A stretch of DNA of 5,581 nucleotides, taken from the NCBI GenBank assembly GCA_029907755.1, contig JARYLH010000091.1:1-5581 (forward strand). The letters are read 5' to 3'. The position numbers were made by a program, and so were the translations under genes. The notes below the pieces were generated by a model. That model had not been told where the DNA came from. It was given only the letters and a program-made list of their open reading frames with translations, and made no database searches. This document shows positions 5,091 through 5,581 of this stretch, piece by piece. The stretch is from Candidatus Methanosuratincola sp. (GTDB taxonomy: Archaea; Thermoproteota; Methanomethylicia; Methanomethylicales; Methanomethylicaceae). Position 1 is the first letter of the stretch; the number at the start of each line of letters is the position of its first letter.

Positions 5091-5581
5091 CTAGCAGCCT
5101 ATGCCACTCCTTGCAAGGCAGTCCGCTACGTCCTCGAGACCCATCCTGGTAAGCTTTTCCCTTGTGGGGATGCCTGTCTTCGGGTCCCACCCCTTTAGCG
5201 CATAGAAGTCGTCGAGCATCCTGTTCAGGGTCTGCTCGTCGGTATGCATCCCCTTGGACGGCCCCTCTGGTATGGGCTCCTCAAGGAACCTCCTCGGGAG
5301 CGTGTCGTCCTTCCTCCTTATCCCAGTCCTGACATTGAATGCCCTCTCCAAGTCCAGAATCCGCTCGGCGACTGTGGTAAGCTCCTCCAGGGTGTAGCCG
5401 AACCCTGTGACGGGGTTTATCATGTCCACCCATTTCTGGGTGAGCGTGAACCCGAGCAGCCTCTCCAGGAAGTGGCAGTTCACGAGGCTGTCACCGATGG
5501 TAGTCATCTGCTGGGTGCCTATGACCCAAGCTGCCTTGCCCTCGACCGCCGTCCTGTCCGAGGCTCCTGCATACTCTCCTG
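5091..5581 (-). CDS. Aldehyde:ferredoxin oxidoreductase family protein, C-terminal part (5' truncated)
   Basis: This is the last ~162 residues of a tungsten/molybdo-bis-pterin aldehyde:ferredoxin oxidoreductase (AOR family, usually about 600 residues). The family oxidises aldehydes to carboxylic acids, passing electrons through a [4Fe-4S] cluster to ferredoxin in the cytosol. The frame is open to the right edge (residues such as AWVIGTQQ precede the Met at 5507), so that Met is internal. Recognisable elements are DSLVNC (5475-5492), whose Asp and Cys have the spacing of the pterin-contacting Asp489 and cluster-ligand Cys494 of Pyrococcus furiosus AOR; then ERILDLERAFNVR, RKDDTLPRRFLEEP and FYALKGWDPKTGIPT, the usual C-terminal signature. 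The three N-terminal cluster cysteines and the arginines of the pterin site are outside the window. The stop is TAG, followed in frame by a TAA ten codons later. The aldehyde substrate, and whether the protein serves the adjacent methyl-transfer cluster, are unknown. Confidence 0.93.
   Translation of the reverse strand, partial: GEYAGASDRTAVEGKAAWVIGTQQMTTIGDSLVNCHFLERLLGFTLTQKWVDMINPVTGFGYTLEELTTVAERILDLERAFNVRTGIRRKDDTLPRRFLEEPIPEGPSKGMHTDEQTLNRMLDDFYALKGWDPKTGIPTREKLTRMGLEDVADCLARSGIGC

Noticed and set aside
5061..5093. Read-through of the AOR amber stop as pyrrolysine
   Set aside because: It would add only about ten residues before a TAA, within the T-rich terminator region; AOR enzymes normally end at this point.
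5091..5507. ATG at 5507 as the start of a 138-residue protein
   Set aside because: The reading frame continues to the window edge, and the protein is clearly the C-terminal part of a ~600-residue AOR-family enzyme.

Overview
The window is most likely from an archaeon. Three things point that way: a TATA/BRE-like element without -35/-10 boxes ahead of the corrinoid-protein gene, bare T-runs after stop codons instead of hairpin terminators, and GAGGTG-type ribosome binding sites. The gene content fits too: a methylamine-type methyltransferase/corrinoid cluster beside a tungsten-type aldehyde oxidoreductase. Arg AGG/AGA and Ile ATA codons are used freely and base composition is moderately GC-rich. 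The lineage cannot be named from the sequence alone.

Layout. Positions 2-538 and 535-1476 (+ strand) are the end of one and the whole of a second ABC-transporter permease of the nucleoside/BMP-lipoprotein type, joined by an ATGA overlap. A 57-bp AT-rich spacer with T-runs for both strands separates them from a convergent minus-strand cluster. Read in its own direction, that cluster is: a corrinoid protein (4951 or 4966 down to 4292), a first MtmB-family methyltransferase (4295-2928, ATGA overlap) and a second MtmB-family methyltransferase (2910-1534, 17-bp gap). A 124-bp intergenic region with a promoter candidate lies upstream. Beyond it is the 3' end of an aldehyde:ferredoxin oxidoreductase gene on the same strand (5091 to the window edge).

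Main point. Both MtmB-family proteins have the length and architecture of the methanogen monomethylamine methyltransferase, but neither has an in-frame amber codon. At the position of the catalytic pyrrolysine (Pyl202 of Methanosarcina barkeri MtmB) one has Asn200 (codon AAC) and the other Ile198 (codon ATA). The surrounding acidic residues Glu229 and Glu259 are replaced by aliphatic residues in both, Gln333 is Asp in both, and an HxD becomes HxC in both. This is a pair of pyrrolysine-free MtmB homologues with a remodelled active site sharing one corrinoid protein. It parallels the known pyrrolysine-free MttB homologues (MtgB and relatives) but lies in a different methyltransferase family. The probable role is methyl transfer from an unidentified methylated substrate to Co(I)-corrinoid. 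The acceptor methyltransferase (MtbA-like) and the reductive activator (RamA-like) are not in the window.
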